A stretch of DNA of 64,000 bases from CAJXMH01 sp964001305 (lineage in GTDB: Bacteria; Bacteroidota; Bacteroidia; Flavobacteriales_E; Vicingaceae), in NCBI GenBank assembly GCA_964001305.1, contig CAXFAI010000029.1, positions 105,866-169,865 on the forward strand. Direction: 5' to 3'. Positions 43,535 through 53,059 of the stretch are shown piece by piece (position 1 is the first letter of the stretch; every line of letters starts with the position of its first letter). Made by a program: the position numbers and the translations under genes. Under the pieces are notes generated by a model, which did no database searches, was not told the origin of the DNA, and was given only the letters and a program-made list of their open reading frames with translations.

Positions 43535-45238
43535 ATGTTAAAACAACTACTAAAGATTAAGCTATCTATAATAGCTTTAGCTGCATTTGTTCAAACTACA
43601 AGTGCGCAAGTCATTTTTTCTGAAGATTTTAATGGTGGTAATGCCCTAAGCAATTGGACATTAATCGATAACGATGGAAACACTCCCCAGCCGAATTATG
43701 CATTTTTTACAGATGCTTGGATAATCATGAACGATGCTGATAGCACAGGAATTATGGATTCTGTTGCAGCAAGTACTTCTTGGTATCAGCCAGCTGGCCA
43801 AGCAGATGATTACTTGATTAGTCCGCAAATTACATTGCAAGCTAATAGCGTACTTAGGTTTGATGCGCAAGCTTCTGATGCAAATTTTCCTGATGGCTAC
43901 GAAGTATTGATTTCTACAACTACGCCAACCATAGCTGCTTTACAAGCCAATCCAGTGCTTTTATCTGTACCTTCAGAAAATCCAACTTGGACGAGAAGAA
44001 ATATTGATTTATCGGCTTATTCAGGTAATGTTTACTTGGCAATTCGAAATAATTCAAATGACAATAACATTTTGTTCATTGATAACTTTTTAGTTGAGGT
44101 TGCAGCAAGTAATGATGACGCAGCAATCACTGATGTAGCAAGGGTATCGCAGTATTCAAGAATACCACAAAACCAATCTGTTGACCCAGTAGTATTTGCC
44201 GCAATTGTTAATAATGCAGGTCAAGATACATTGACTAATGTTAAATTGAAGTATGAGATTGACCAATCGGGAAGTATAGTTTACACGGATAGCTCAACCG
44301 TTTCTTTTATTGCTCCTGGCGATGATTCTTTGTTTTTAGATATTTCAACTTATGTTCCTACTACAATTGGAAGATACCTAGTAAGATACTCTGTTTCACA
44401 TGATAGTACTGATGCTGTTCTTGCTGACAATGTAATGATGTCAGATTCGCTTTTGGTTACAGATTCAACATTTGCTAGAGACAACAATACATTAACAGGA
44501 ATAGCTAGTTTAACAGCAGGAAGTTCAGGTGAGTTTGGAAATGTTTATGAGTTAGCTGTTTCAGATACTCTAACATCTGTGTCTTTTTTAATTAACAATG
44601 GAAATGGTCAATTAGCAGGAAGACCAGTGTTTTACCTGGTAAGAAGTTTTAGTAATGGCGCTCCAGGTCCAGTTTTAGCAAGTTCTGATACTATTGCTTG
44701 GCCTGCAGCCGCTCAAAATGTTTTTGCTAGATTAAACCTTGCGAATGGTGCAATTATTTTGCCTGCAGATTCTTTTTATGTTTCTGTTGTTCAAGTAGAC
44801 TCTGCCTTAACAATTGGAACTTCGACTAGTAAATTTTCTACTGGAACTGCCTTAATCGGTCTTAATGGTTCTTTTATTCCAATTGAAAACACATCATTAG
44901 GTGCTAGAACATTCTTAATCAGACCACATTTCGGAAATAATGGTGTAATAACATCCTTGGAAGAAAATACTGTATTGGCTGAAAATAGTTCAAATCTGAT
45001 GGTTTACCCAAATCCATCAAACGGACAGTTTAAAGTTAGTTTGCTTAACATTACAGAAAATCAAGATTTAGATTTTCAATTGTATGATATTACAGGAAAG
45101 GTGATTTTCAACGCCAAGTATTCAAGCAATCAAATGGAAAACGAAACATTTGACTTTAAAGATTTAAAAAGCGGTTTATACTTCGTAAAAGTATCAACTG
45201 ATACAGATCAAATGATCAAAAGCATAGTTATTAAATAA
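43535..45238 (+). CDS. Secreted T9SS cargo protein with choice-of-anchor-J-type domain
   Basis: A 567-residue protein with a signal peptide ending TTSAQ. Residues ~25-190 resemble the cleaved-adhesin/choice-of-anchor J beta-sandwich (ILFIDNFLVEV at its end). A central Ig-like/CARDB-style region follows, then an acidic beta domain. The last ~80 residues are a type A T9SS sorting domain (LMVYPNPSNGQFKVSL ... SGLYFVKVSTD ... IVIK). It should be exported by the type IX system and attached to or released from the cell surface. No catalytic residues are apparent. Confidence 0.9.
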   Translation: MLKQLLKIKLSIIALAAFVQTTSAQVIFSEDFNGGNALSNWTLIDNDGNTPQPNYAFFTDAWIIMNDADSTGIMDSVAASTSWYQPAGQADDYLISPQITLQANSVLRFDAQASDANFPDGYEVLISTTTPTIAALQANPVLLSVPSENPTWTRRNIDLSAYSGNVYLAIRNNSNDNNILFIDNFLVEVAASNDDAAITDVARVSQYSRIPQNQSVDPVVFAAIVNNAGQDTLTNVKLKYEIDQSGSIVYTDSSTVSFIAPGDDSLFLDISTYVPTTIGRYLVRYSVSHDSTDAVLADNVMMSDSLLVTDSTFARDNNTLTGIASLTAGSSGEFGNVYELAVSDTLTSVSFLINNGNGQLAGRPVFYLVRSFSNGAPGPVLASSDTIAWPAAAQNVFARLNLANGAIILPADSFYVSVVQVDSALTIGTSTSKFSTGTALIGLNGSFIPIENTSLGARTFLIRPHFGNNGVITSLEENTVLAENSSNLMVYPNPSNGQFKVSLLNITENQDLDFQLYDITGKVIFNAKYSSNQMENETFDFKDLKSGLYFVKVSTDTDQMIKSIVIK

Positions 45239-45255
45239 TTAATAGCAGTTGAAAG

Positions 45256-45286
45256 AAAGGGCGATGCATTGCATCGCCCTTTTTTA
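45256..45286. terminator. Bidirectional intrinsic terminator
   Basis: A perfect stem GGGCGATGC/GCATCGCCC with ATT loop, flanked by AAA and a T6 run, lies between the convergent T9SS cargo and SRPBCC genes. It can end transcription in both directions. Confidence 0.88.
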
Positions 45287-45745
45287 TTTCATCTCGCCAA
45301 AAAGTTCTACCATTTTTGAAGTCCTGTAATCAAATATTTGCTTCAATTTAGGCCGAACCAGAATGGGTTCAATAAGTCTGCCTAAAAAGCCCATAGGTAC
45401 AACATAATTAACAATGTCTGTCATTTCAACACCTCCTTCTATAGCTTTGAAATGATGCTCATGGTGCCATACTTTATATGGACCAACCCTTTGTTCGTCA
45501 ACAAAAAACGAATCTTGATTGATATGAGTTATCTCAGTCATCCAGTTTAGCTTTAATCCACCAAATGGGCTTACTTTATAAGTAATAATCATTCCCTCAT
45601 ACATTTCTTTTTGGAAGAAATCAGAAGTGATGTGAAAGCCCATATTTTCAGGTGTTATTTTGTTCAAGTTTCTCGGATCAGAAAAAAAATTCCAAGCATC
45701 AGAAATATCTATGGGTAGTTTTACTGTTCGCCTAAGTACATGCAT
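45284..45745 (-). CDS. SRPBCC (START-like) family protein
   Basis: A 153-residue protein with the ligand-binding START/PYP-like pattern: N-terminal VKLPIDISDAWNFFSDPRNL, central KLNWMTEITHI, and a C-terminal amphipathic helix. These proteins bind hydrophobic ligands. It diverges from the DUF2867 SDR gene; this pairing close to photolyase genes is familiar in Bacteroidota. Ligand unknown. Confidence 0.85.
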   Translation of the reverse strand: MHVLRRTVKLPIDISDAWNFFSDPRNLNKITPENMGFHITSDFFQKEMYEGMIITYKVSPFGGLKLNWMTEITHINQDSFFVDEQRVGPYKVWHHEHHFKAIEGGVEMTDIVNYVVPMGFLGRLIEPILVRPKLKQIFDYRTSKMVELFGEMK

Positions 45746-45761
45746 AACTTTTATTTATCCC

Positions 45762-45790
45762 TCAAACAAGCGGGCTTGGGCTTTGTTTAA
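45762..45790. promoter_or_regulatory. Possible half-sites in the SRPBCC/SDR divergent promoter
   Basis: TCAAACAA at 45762 and TTGTTTAA at 45783 form an outward-facing inverted pair with 13-base spacing. The second is identical to the crt operator half-site. A single copy could be chance in DNA this rich in A and T. Confidence 0.3.
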
Positions 45791-45795
45791 GTTGA

Positions 45796-47244
45796 ATGAA
45801 GATATTACTTACAGGAGCAAACGGATATATTGGAAGACGATTACTTCCGGTATTGGTAAATCTTGGTCATGAGGTTTATGCTTGTGTAAGAGATAAAAAC
45901 ACTTTACATCTTAGTCGCGAAAACCTTAATAGCGTTAACATTTTAGAAGTTGATTTTTTAGATCAAGAATCAATTTCTCAATTGCCCCAAAATATTGACA
46001 TTGCTTACTATTTAATCCATTCTTTAAATGATAAAAGTGAAAGTCTTTATTCGAAAGAATCGCGAATGGCTCAAAACTTTACTTCGTATATCAATAAATC
46101 GAAAGCCAAACAAATTATATACTTAGGAGGCATTAGTAATGATGAAAACCTATCAAAACATTTACAATCTAGAAAGGTAACAGAGACAATTCTTAAGGAA
46201 TCAAAGGTTCCATTAACAAGTTTAAGAGCCGCAATTATTATTGGTTCTGGAGGCGCTTCTTTTGAGATCATTAGAGATTTGGTCGAAAAACTTCCGATAA
46301 TGATAGCTCCCAAATGGTTAAATACAAAATGTCAGCCTATTAGCATCCGAAATGTGATAGAGTATTTATCCAAAGTAATCGCTGAGCCAAAAACATACCA
46401 CAAAGTTTTTGATATAGGGGGGCCTGAAGTGCTCACTTATAAGCAAATGCTTTTGATTTTTGCTGAAGTCAGGAAAATGAAGAGGAGGATTTATACGATT
46501 CCCGTAATGACACCAAGACTATCATCTTATTGGTTGTATTTTGTTACAGCAACCTCTTATCGCTTGGCAGTTAACTTGGTTGATAGTATGAAGAATGAAG
46601 TAGTGGTTAAAAAGGGAAATATCCAAGACATAATTCCTATAAATCTTCTTTCTTATAAAGAGTCTGTAAGTCTTTCTTTCAAGCGAATTGAGCAGAATAT
46701 GGTAGTTTCAAGTTGGACAGATACACAACTTCCTAACTTTAAATTGAAAGGATTTAGTCAGTATATACAAGTACCACAAAATGGAACTTTTAAGGATGTT
46801 CAACAAGTTTGTTTTGAAGAAGAGAATATACAAACTGTAATGGATAACATTTGGTCCATTGGAGGAGATCGTGGTTGGTATTATGGTAATTGGCTTTGGA
46901 AAATACGAGGGTATATCGATAAGCTTTTTGGTGGCGTAGGTTTGAGAAGAGGAAGAAGAAGTCCTAATCAGATATTTTCTGGAGATTCTTTAGATTTTTG
47001 GCGTGTTTTACTCGCTGATAAATCGCAAAGAAGGTTATTGCTTTATGCCGAGATGAAGCTTCCGGGCGAGGCTTGGTTAGAATTTGCTATTAAAAAAGAA
47101 AAAAGCAAAATATTTCTTTTACAAACTGCTACATTCAGGCCGAAAGGTGTTTGGGGAAGAGTTTATTGGTTTACGGTTTTGCCATTTCATTGGTTTATTT
47201 TTAAGAACATGGCTCAAAACATTGTACAATCCAACAATTGTTAA
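45796..47244 (+). CDS. NAD(P)-binding SDR with C-terminal DUF2867
   Basis: A 482-residue protein. The N-terminal extended SDR/NmrA-like Rossmann motif is ILLTGANGYIGRRLLPVL and the sugar-epimerase-like strand-turn IIYLGGISND is visible. The C-terminal ~150 residues match DUF2867 (GLRRGRRSPNQIFSGD, FWRVLLADK, LLLYAEMKLPGEAWLEF). The reaction is unknown. It diverges from SRPBCC and ends in a 4-base convergent overlap with the ABC ATPase gene. Confidence 0.88.
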   Translation: MKILLTGANGYIGRRLLPVLVNLGHEVYACVRDKNTLHLSRENLNSVNILEVDFLDQESISQLPQNIDIAYYLIHSLNDKSESLYSKESRMAQNFTSYINKSKAKQIIYLGGISNDENLSKHLQSRKVTETILKESKVPLTSLRAAIIIGSGGASFEIIRDLVEKLPIMIAPKWLNTKCQPISIRNVIEYLSKVIAEPKTYHKVFDIGGPEVLTYKQMLLIFAEVRKMKRRIYTIPVMTPRLSSYWLYFVTATSYRLAVNLVDSMKNEVVVKKGNIQDIIPINLLSYKESVSLSFKRIEQNMVVSSWTDTQLPNFKLKGFSQYIQVPQNGTFKDVQQVCFEEENIQTVMDNIWSIGGDRGWYYGNWLWKIRGYIDKLFGGVGLRRGRRSPNQIFSGDSLDFWRVLLADKSQRRLLLYAEMKLPGEAWLEFAIKKEKSKIFLLQTATFRPKGVWGRVYWFTVLPFHWFIFKNMAQNIVQSNNC

Positions 47245-48968
47245 GCTTGCGAAAAGCTTTTCACTTGAGGAATGGCATCAATAAGCTCTTTAGTATATGA
47301 TGATTTCGGACTTGAATAGATATCTTCAGCAATACCAGACTCTTCAATTTTTCCATTTCTCATTACTAAAAGTCGATCTGACATGTATTTTACAACGGAC
47401 AAGTCATGAGATATGAATATGTAGGTAAAGTGGAATTGCTTTTTTAAATCGTTTAACAAGTTTAAAACCTGTGCTTGCACAGAAACATCAAGTGCTGAAA
47501 CAGATTCGTCACAAACAATAAACTTTGGCGATAAGGCCAATGATCGAGCAATGCAAATGCGTTGTCTTTGACCTCCGGAAAATTCATGTGGATATCGATG
47601 AAATTGATCCGATTTTAAGCCAACAGTCTCCATTAAATGAATAACTTTTTCTTTTCTTCGTTTATCATTCACTTCTAAGTTATGAACATTCATCGGCTCT
47701 AAAATGGCTTCTCCTACTTTCATTCTTGGGTTTAAAGAAGAGTATGGGTCTTGAAATATGATTTGCAGCTCTTTTCTATAGCTTCTAAGTGCTTGACTTG
47801 AAAGTTCTGTAATATTTTCACCTTTATACCAAACTTCACCGCTAGAAGGAGGAATTAAGCTTAAAAGGCTTCTACCAACTGTTGTTTTTCCACAGCCAGA
47901 TTCGCCAACAAGCCCTAAAGTTTCCCCTTCATAGACATCAAAACTTACGTCATCAACCGCTTTCACATAATCAGTAACACGTTTAAAAACCCCATTTCTA
48001 ATTGGAAAATAGGTTTTTAGGTTTTTTACTTCAAGCAGTTTAGGTTGATTAAAAAGAGCTTGTAACTCATTATGTCTTTCTTCTTCACTTACCTTAATTT
48101 CAAAATCTTTGATTTTAGAGTCAGCGCCTTCTTGGTTCAAAAAATCTGAAACAGTGGGTAATCGTTTTAAACGATATTCTAAAGGAGGCCTGCAAGCTAT
48201 TAGTCCTTTGGTGTACGGATGTTTAGGATGATTAAAAATGGAGCTACAATCTCCAAATTCTACTACTTCTCCTTGTTTCATTACAACCAGCTTACTAGCT
48301 ATTTCTGCAACAACCCCTAAGTCATGAGTAATGAATATTACACTCATTCCAAACTTTTGTTGTAATCTGGCAATAAGTGAAAGTATATGTTTTTGAACTG
48401 TTACATCAAGGGCTGTAGTTGGCTCGTCGGCAATTAATATTTTGGGTTTACAACAAATGGCCATGGCAATCATTACTCTTTGCTTTTGACCACCTGACAA
48501 TTGATGAGGGTAGGCATCATAGATTTGATTCGCTCTAGGTAACTGTACTTCTTCAAACCACTTAATTACCTCTTGCTTTGCTTCTTTTTTGTTCTTTTTT
48601 TCATGAAGACGAATAACTTCAGCAACTTGTTCACCACATTTCATTACGGGGTTTAAAGAAGTCATTGGTTCTTGAAAAATCATTGCAATTTCCTTTCCCC
48701 GAATCTTTCTTTTTTCTTCAGAATTTAAATGAAGAAGGTCTATGATTTTATCTTCTTTTCTAAAGAGGATTTGACCTGAATTTATGTTAGCGTTTGAAGG
48801 CAATAAACCCATTACGCTTAATGAGGTAATGGATTTTCCCGACCCTGACTCTCCAACTATACCAATAGTTTCTCCTTCGTTTATAGAGTAGTTAAGTTGA
48901 TTAATAACATTCTTATTTTTGCCGAATGCTAATGATAAATTTTTTATTTCTAATAGTGATTGAGTCAT
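47241..48968 (-). CDS. Fused double ABC-transporter ATPase, oligopeptide/dipeptide (Opp/Dpp) type
   Basis: A 575-residue fusion of two ABC ATPases. The first half has Walker A GESGSGKS, signature LSGGQKQRVMIAMA and Walker B ILIADEPTTALD. The second has GESGCGKT, FSGGQRQRICIARS and FIVCDESVSALDVS. C-terminal oligopeptide extensions follow each half (HPYTKGLIAC; SSYTKELIDA). This equals DppD-DppF in one chain, as in YejF or GsiA. The permeases and binding protein are not adjacent. It overlaps the preceding exonuclease gene by four bases. Confidence 0.93.
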   Translation of the reverse strand: MTQSLLEIKNLSLAFGKNKNVINQLNYSINEGETIGIVGESGSGKSITSLSVMGLLPSNANINSGQILFRKEDKIIDLLHLNSEEKRKIRGKEIAMIFQEPMTSLNPVMKCGEQVAEVIRLHEKKNKKEAKQEVIKWFEEVQLPRANQIYDAYPHQLSGGQKQRVMIAMAICCKPKILIADEPTTALDVTVQKHILSLIARLQQKFGMSVIFITHDLGVVAEIASKLVVMKQGEVVEFGDCSSIFNHPKHPYTKGLIACRPPLEYRLKRLPTVSDFLNQEGADSKIKDFEIKVSEEERHNELQALFNQPKLLEVKNLKTYFPIRNGVFKRVTDYVKAVDDVSFDVYEGETLGLVGESGCGKTTVGRSLLSLIPPSSGEVWYKGENITELSSQALRSYRKELQIIFQDPYSSLNPRMKVGEAILEPMNVHNLEVNDKRRKEKVIHLMETVGLKSDQFHRYPHEFSGGQRQRICIARSLALSPKFIVCDESVSALDVSVQAQVLNLLNDLKKQFHFTYIFISHDLSVVKYMSDRLLVMRNGKIEESGIAEDIYSSPKSSYTKELIDAIPQVKSFSQA

Positions 48969-49684
48969 TGAGCAATACTAATCTGTTCTTGAGTTAAGAT
49001 AGGCATACCCTTGTAAGCCAACAATAGCTGTGCTACTGCGAGCGTATCATTTTGGCAATATTCTACGATTCGTTCCAAATCTTTTTCTTCCCAATAAACT
49101 CTACCTACATCACTACCATCCATGTCGTTTTTAGGGCTTGGAATATTAAATAAATGAGTTAACAAATTTAAAGAAGTATAGTGTTTATAGTCGCCAAACT
49201 TCCATAGTTGAAGCGTGTCTAAATGTTGAACTTCCCAAGGCTTTCTTCCGGCTATATCTAAAAGATAGGGTAGTTTAAGTTGATTCACTAAAATTCTTCT
49301 TGCCAAAAAAGGAAAATCAAACTCTTTTCCATTATGCGCGCACAGTAAGTAATCAGAAGAACTAAAGCTCTTGTTTAACATGCTTATAAATTCAATGAGC
49401 AAGTCCTTTTCGTTGTCGCCATAAAATGATTTTACTCTAAAAATGGGCCCATTAGATGTTTCTCGATATAAACCTACAGATATGCAAATAACCTTTCCAA
49501 ATTCTGCATAGATTCCTGCTCTGTCGTAAATCTCCTCAGCTGATTCTTCATCTTGGGCTAAAAAGCTAGCTTTTCGTTCCCATAGTTTTTTCCAATCGGA
49601 ATTTAAATTATTAAAAGAAGGTTTTTGTGAAACGGTTTCAATGTCGATAAAGATGACTTTATCGATTTTAATGCTGTCTAACAT
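48965..49684 (-). CDS. DEDDy-type 3'-5' exonuclease (PolB-exo-like)
   Basis: A 239-residue protein. Exo I is FIDIETVSQ (DxE), exo II is CAHNGKEFDFPFLARR, and exo III is YCQNDTLAVAQLL (YxxxD), the DEDDy set of the predicted PolB-like 3'-5' exonuclease family. It would remove nucleotides from DNA or RNA 3' ends in the cytoplasm. The stop overlaps the start of the ABC ATPase, an operon pairing with no obvious functional link. Confidence 0.88.
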   Translation of the reverse strand: MLDSIKIDKVIFIDIETVSQKPSFNNLNSDWKKLWERKASFLAQDEESAEEIYDRAGIYAEFGKVICISVGLYRETSNGPIFRVKSFYGDNEKDLLIEFISMLNKSFSSSDYLLCAHNGKEFDFPFLARRILVNQLKLPYLLDIAGRKPWEVQHLDTLQLWKFGDYKHYTSLNLLTHLFNIPSPKNDMDGSDVGRVYWEEKDLERIVEYCQNDTLAVAQLLLAYKGMPILTQEQISIAQ

Positions 49685-49721
49685 CTTGATTTGCGTTTTG
49701 ATTTAAAGCTAAGATAAGCTT

Positions 49722-51512
49722 TTAAACATGCACTCCAATCACAAGAATGTCATCTACCTGCTCTTCGTCTTTCATCCAATCGTAAAGGGCTTCTTTAAGG
49801 GCCTCTTTTTGAGCTTCAGGTTTTTTGTCAGAGTGGTCTACAAGTAAATCTCTAAAACGCTTATACATAAACTTTTTTCCTCTTGGACCGCCAAATTGAT
49901 CCGCATAGCCATCAGAAAAAATGTATAGTTGGTCACCTTTCTCCAACTGAATTTTATGATTTGTAAAGTTTGGCGTTTCTCCTTCAAGGAATGAGCCTAT
50001 TGGAAACTTGTCAGCTTTGGTCTGAACTATTTCTCCATTTCTTAACAAGTAAAGAGGGTTAAAGGCCCCTGCATATTCTAGTTCAAGGGTTTTGTGATCA
50101 AGCGAGCAAATTGCAATGTCCATTCCATCTTTACTTGTTGAGTCCTTGTCGTTTTGATGTAATGTTTCAGAAACACCTTGATTCAAATGATCTAGAATTT
50201 TAGCCGGGTCAGAGCCTCCTGTAGTTATAATGGCTTGTCTTAATTGGTTGTATCCTACAATTGACATAAAAGCACCTGGAACCCCATGGCCCGTACAATC
50301 TACTGCCGCAAAAAATACCTTTCCATTAGCTTCTCCCAACCAATAAAAATCACCACTTACAATGTCTTTTGGTCTATAAAAAATAAATGAATCAGGAAGC
50401 AATCTTTTTACGTAATGCTCAGGCGGTAAAATTGCTTCTTGAATTTTTTTCGCATACTTGATACTATCTGTAACTTGAACAAAGTATTCTTCAATTTGGG
50501 ACCTTTGCTTGTCAATTTCTTCTTTTTGTTGAACTACTTCTGCTGTTCTTTGTCTTACTTTTTCTTCAAGGAATCGCTCATTTTCTGCCAAGTCATCACG
50601 CATTTTAAGCAAGGCCTTTCCTAAAGTATCTTTATTACTTAAAGGTTGATAATCAATATCAAAGTTTCCAGAACCTACTTCAGTTGCAAAATCTTTAGTT
50701 CGTTTTAAGCCATCAATTACATTGTTCATGGCTGCGGTCATTTCTCCAATCTCATCATTTCCCTCTTTCATTCTTTCTTTAGGAAAAACACCTCTACCAA
50801 GTTTTACAGCAATCACTTTTAGTTTTTTAATCGGATCGACAATGGTTTTAGTAGTATAAAATGCGATTAGAATACCGATAATAATTAATGCAACTCCTAA
50901 GTTTCTAACAAGGAATTTAAGGGTCTCAAATGAATCAAACATGCTAATGTTTGCTTGGTTAGCAACTTGCTTTTGATTTTCTATTAAATCATTTAGTTGT
51001 CTAACGATGGTTTTATAATATTGAAAAACATTTCCTCCAGCTTCTAAGCTGTTTTGAGCCAGAAACATATTGAAAGGATCATTATAGGATTCAAATGAAT
51101 TGAGTGCAGATAAGATTTCCTCTTCCTGAAATTCAAAGTATAGGTCTATGCTCTCAATGAGGGCATTTAATGAATCTTGTTGCATTTCAGACCAATTTCT
51201 TGATAATGCCATTAAATTCTCTTCGTATTCTGGAATTTTACTTTGTCTATATTCTACTAACCTGGCTTTATCTTCATGGTCTTTTTGTTCTTGAAGCCAA
51301 GTAATAAGAAATAATCGAGTTTCTAGAATTGAGGTTTTAAGTTCTTGCAGAACCTTTATAGAAGGGGTGTTTACGCTGTTTATTCGGTCGTTAATACCTC
51401 TACTATCTTGTAGTGTGATGTAGGTCCAAACAAAGACAATAAGGGTCATCAGAATTAAGATTCCGAAGCCTGTTCCAATTTTCTTTCCTATTGTAAACTT
51501 TAACGCTTTCAT
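49722..51512 (-). CDS. Membrane sensor with HAMP and SpoIIE-type PP2C phosphatase domains
   Basis: A 596-residue protein. Helix 1 is at ~14-32, then a ~160-residue four-helix-bundle-like periplasmic sensor, helix 2 at ~195-215, HAMP at ~216-270, a coiled coil (RQRTAEVVQQKEEIDKQRSQ), and the phosphatase at ~380-596. Metal-ligand and core motifs include DIVSGDFYWLG, DCTGHGVPGAFMS, FSDGYADQFGG and EQVDDILVIGV. SpoIIE phosphatases dephosphorylate STAS antagonists. It is the last gene of the YfiR-TPR-phosphatase unit. Confidence 0.93.
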   Translation of the reverse strand: MKALKFTIGKKIGTGFGILILMTLIVFVWTYITLQDSRGINDRINSVNTPSIKVLQELKTSILETRLFLITWLQEQKDHEDKARLVEYRQSKIPEYEENLMALSRNWSEMQQDSLNALIESIDLYFEFQEEEILSALNSFESYNDPFNMFLAQNSLEAGGNVFQYYKTIVRQLNDLIENQKQVANQANISMFDSFETLKFLVRNLGVALIIIGILIAFYTTKTIVDPIKKLKVIAVKLGRGVFPKERMKEGNDEIGEMTAAMNNVIDGLKRTKDFATEVGSGNFDIDYQPLSNKDTLGKALLKMRDDLAENERFLEEKVRQRTAEVVQQKEEIDKQRSQIEEYFVQVTDSIKYAKKIQEAILPPEHYVKRLLPDSFIFYRPKDIVSGDFYWLGEANGKVFFAAVDCTGHGVPGAFMSIVGYNQLRQAIITTGGSDPAKILDHLNQGVSETLHQNDKDSTSKDGMDIAICSLDHKTLELEYAGAFNPLYLLRNGEIVQTKADKFPIGSFLEGETPNFTNHKIQLEKGDQLYIFSDGYADQFGGPRGKKFMYKRFRDLLVDHSDKKPEAQKEALKEALYDWMKDEEQVDDILVIGVHV

Positions 51513-51527
51513 GCAAGGTGAAATATT

Positions 51528-52451
51528 TTATTCTTCTTGCATTTCTACATCTTCAGGAGTTGTTTTTTCCATAGACTCCTCTTCTTCTAGCTTTTCGAGT
51601 TCTTTTTTGTACGCTTCAGATTTTGGAATGTCATTCAAGCTAAAGTATATCCCTTGTAAACCAATAAGTGTTTCTTTTCTTTTTGGATTTAAATCATAGG
51701 CCTTTTTCATATAAGGTAAAGACTCTCTGAACAATTCAATAATTCGGTCTTGAACTAAATTTAGCTGTTCTAAATCTAAGCTATAGTCCATATTATTTAC
51801 AATATCAACACCTTCGTTGTAATAAATAATTCCAATATTGTAATTAGCACTTACATTGTTAGAGTCTAGTTCTAATACTTTTTGATAAAGCTCTCGGGCT
51901 TTATCAACATACATGTCTCTATTCGTAGAGTCTGATTCTGCAATCTTACTATAAGTAGTGGCTAAAGCCAGATTGAACATGATATCTTTTTCTGTAAAAT
52001 TAGTTTCAGGATAAGCAAAACTTAAAAGTTCTTTGTATTTGGTATAATTAGAAATAGCAACTGGGTATTGTTGCATGTCAAATGAAGATGCGGCGTGGTT
52101 ATATATGGTTTCAGCAATATATTTTAAGTTTTGCCGAGAGCTTTTTTGATATGTGCCAGCAGTATCCAACTCAACGGACTTAATAAAATAATTTGCAGAT
52201 AATAATCTCATTGGAGATTGCTTCTCTGTAAATTCATTTTTCTTAAAAAGCTCCTTGTAAATATTACCAGCATAATACCAAGTAGCAGCCTTGTCCATAA
52301 AAACACTATCAACCATGGCAGCATCAATTAGCTCTTTGGCTTTATCGAGCTCATTGTTTTTTAAGGCATATAGTGCATTTGTTAGTTTGTTTTGTGAAAA
52401 CAAGCTAGCAGAAAATGCGATAAACAAGGCTAAGAAGGTTAATTTTTTCAT
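51528..52451 (-). CDS. Secreted TPR protein
   Basis: A 307-residue protein with a signal peptide (MKKLTFLALFIAFSASLFSQ). The rest is helical and contains several TPR-like units (ANYFIKSVELDTAGTY, ARELYQKVLELDSNNVSANY, LPYMKKAYDLNPKRKETL) and a C-terminal acidic tail. It is one base downstream of yfiR and 15 bases upstream of the phosphatase gene. A scaffold or signal-relay role in the periplasm is inferred. Confidence 0.87.
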   Translation of the reverse strand: MKKLTFLALFIAFSASLFSQNKLTNALYALKNNELDKAKELIDAAMVDSVFMDKAATWYYAGNIYKELFKKNEFTEKQSPMRLLSANYFIKSVELDTAGTYQKSSRQNLKYIAETIYNHAASSFDMQQYPVAISNYTKYKELLSFAYPETNFTEKDIMFNLALATTYSKIAESDSTNRDMYVDKARELYQKVLELDSNNVSANYNIGIIYYNEGVDIVNNMDYSLDLEQLNLVQDRIIELFRESLPYMKKAYDLNPKRKETLIGLQGIYFSLNDIPKSEAYKKELEKLEEEESMEKTTPEDVEMQEE

Positions 52452-52452
52452 C

Positions 52453-52989
52453 TTAGTTTACTAATACGGCTAATTTTTCAAGTGTTGAGGCAACTTTTAA
52501 GTTGTGTTTCTCAACATTAGCTTTATTTAATTCAAATTTTTGTCTACTACCTACAATAACAAAGTTAATAGCGGCTCCTTTTTGGGCCATTCCAGCTTTC
52601 TCTGTTACAATTAGTGTACTTTTTCCTTTAAGTAAGCTTACAGCTTTGCTTAATTCTTCAGTACTATCTGCAGGAATGTAAAGTATATGGGGTGCATTAA
52701 CTTCTGATATCGAACTAAACTTTTTAATTGAAAAAGTTTGGTTCGCAACTTTTTTGACTTTGGACATTTTGTCTAACTCGTTGTAAAGAGCTTCGTTACT
52801 TCCAAGTATACCAATTGTAAATTCGCCAGAAGTTGAATTTGATGGCCATTCAATATACTTGGTAAAATTGTAGATAAAAACGGCTTTAATTTTTGCATTT
52901 GTATCCACATTAGGAATAGCTCCAGAAGGGCTAGATGCACTAGTTCCTACTAGTATAAATATGAGTGATATGAGTATGCTTCTTTTCAC
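52453..52989 (-). CDS. YfiR/HmsC-like periplasmic protein (DUF4154)
   Basis: A 178-residue protein with a signal peptide. The family pattern IKAVFIYNFTKYIEWP after the mature N-terminus, GEFTIGILGSN, APHILYIP and the C-terminal AAINFVIVGSRQKFELN are typical of YfiR. In Pseudomonas, YfiR is the periplasmic inhibitor of the HAMP-GGDEF protein YfiN. Here the operon supplies a HAMP-SpoIIE protein in place of a cyclase. The two cysteines used for redox control in some YfiR proteins are not seen. Confidence 0.88.
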   Translation of the reverse strand: MKRSILISLIFILVGTSASSPSGAIPNVDTNAKIKAVFIYNFTKYIEWPSNSTSGEFTIGILGSNEALYNELDKMSKVKKVANQTFSIKKFSSISEVNAPHILYIPADSTEELSKAVSLLKGKSTLIVTEKAGMAQKGAAINFVIVGSRQKFELNKANVEKHNLKVASTLEKLAVLVN

Positions 52990-53059
52990 AATTTATATAA
53001 CTATGCAAGAGGTTAAAGATAGTAAACTTTTAACAGATTCATAAACAGTTCATAAACTC

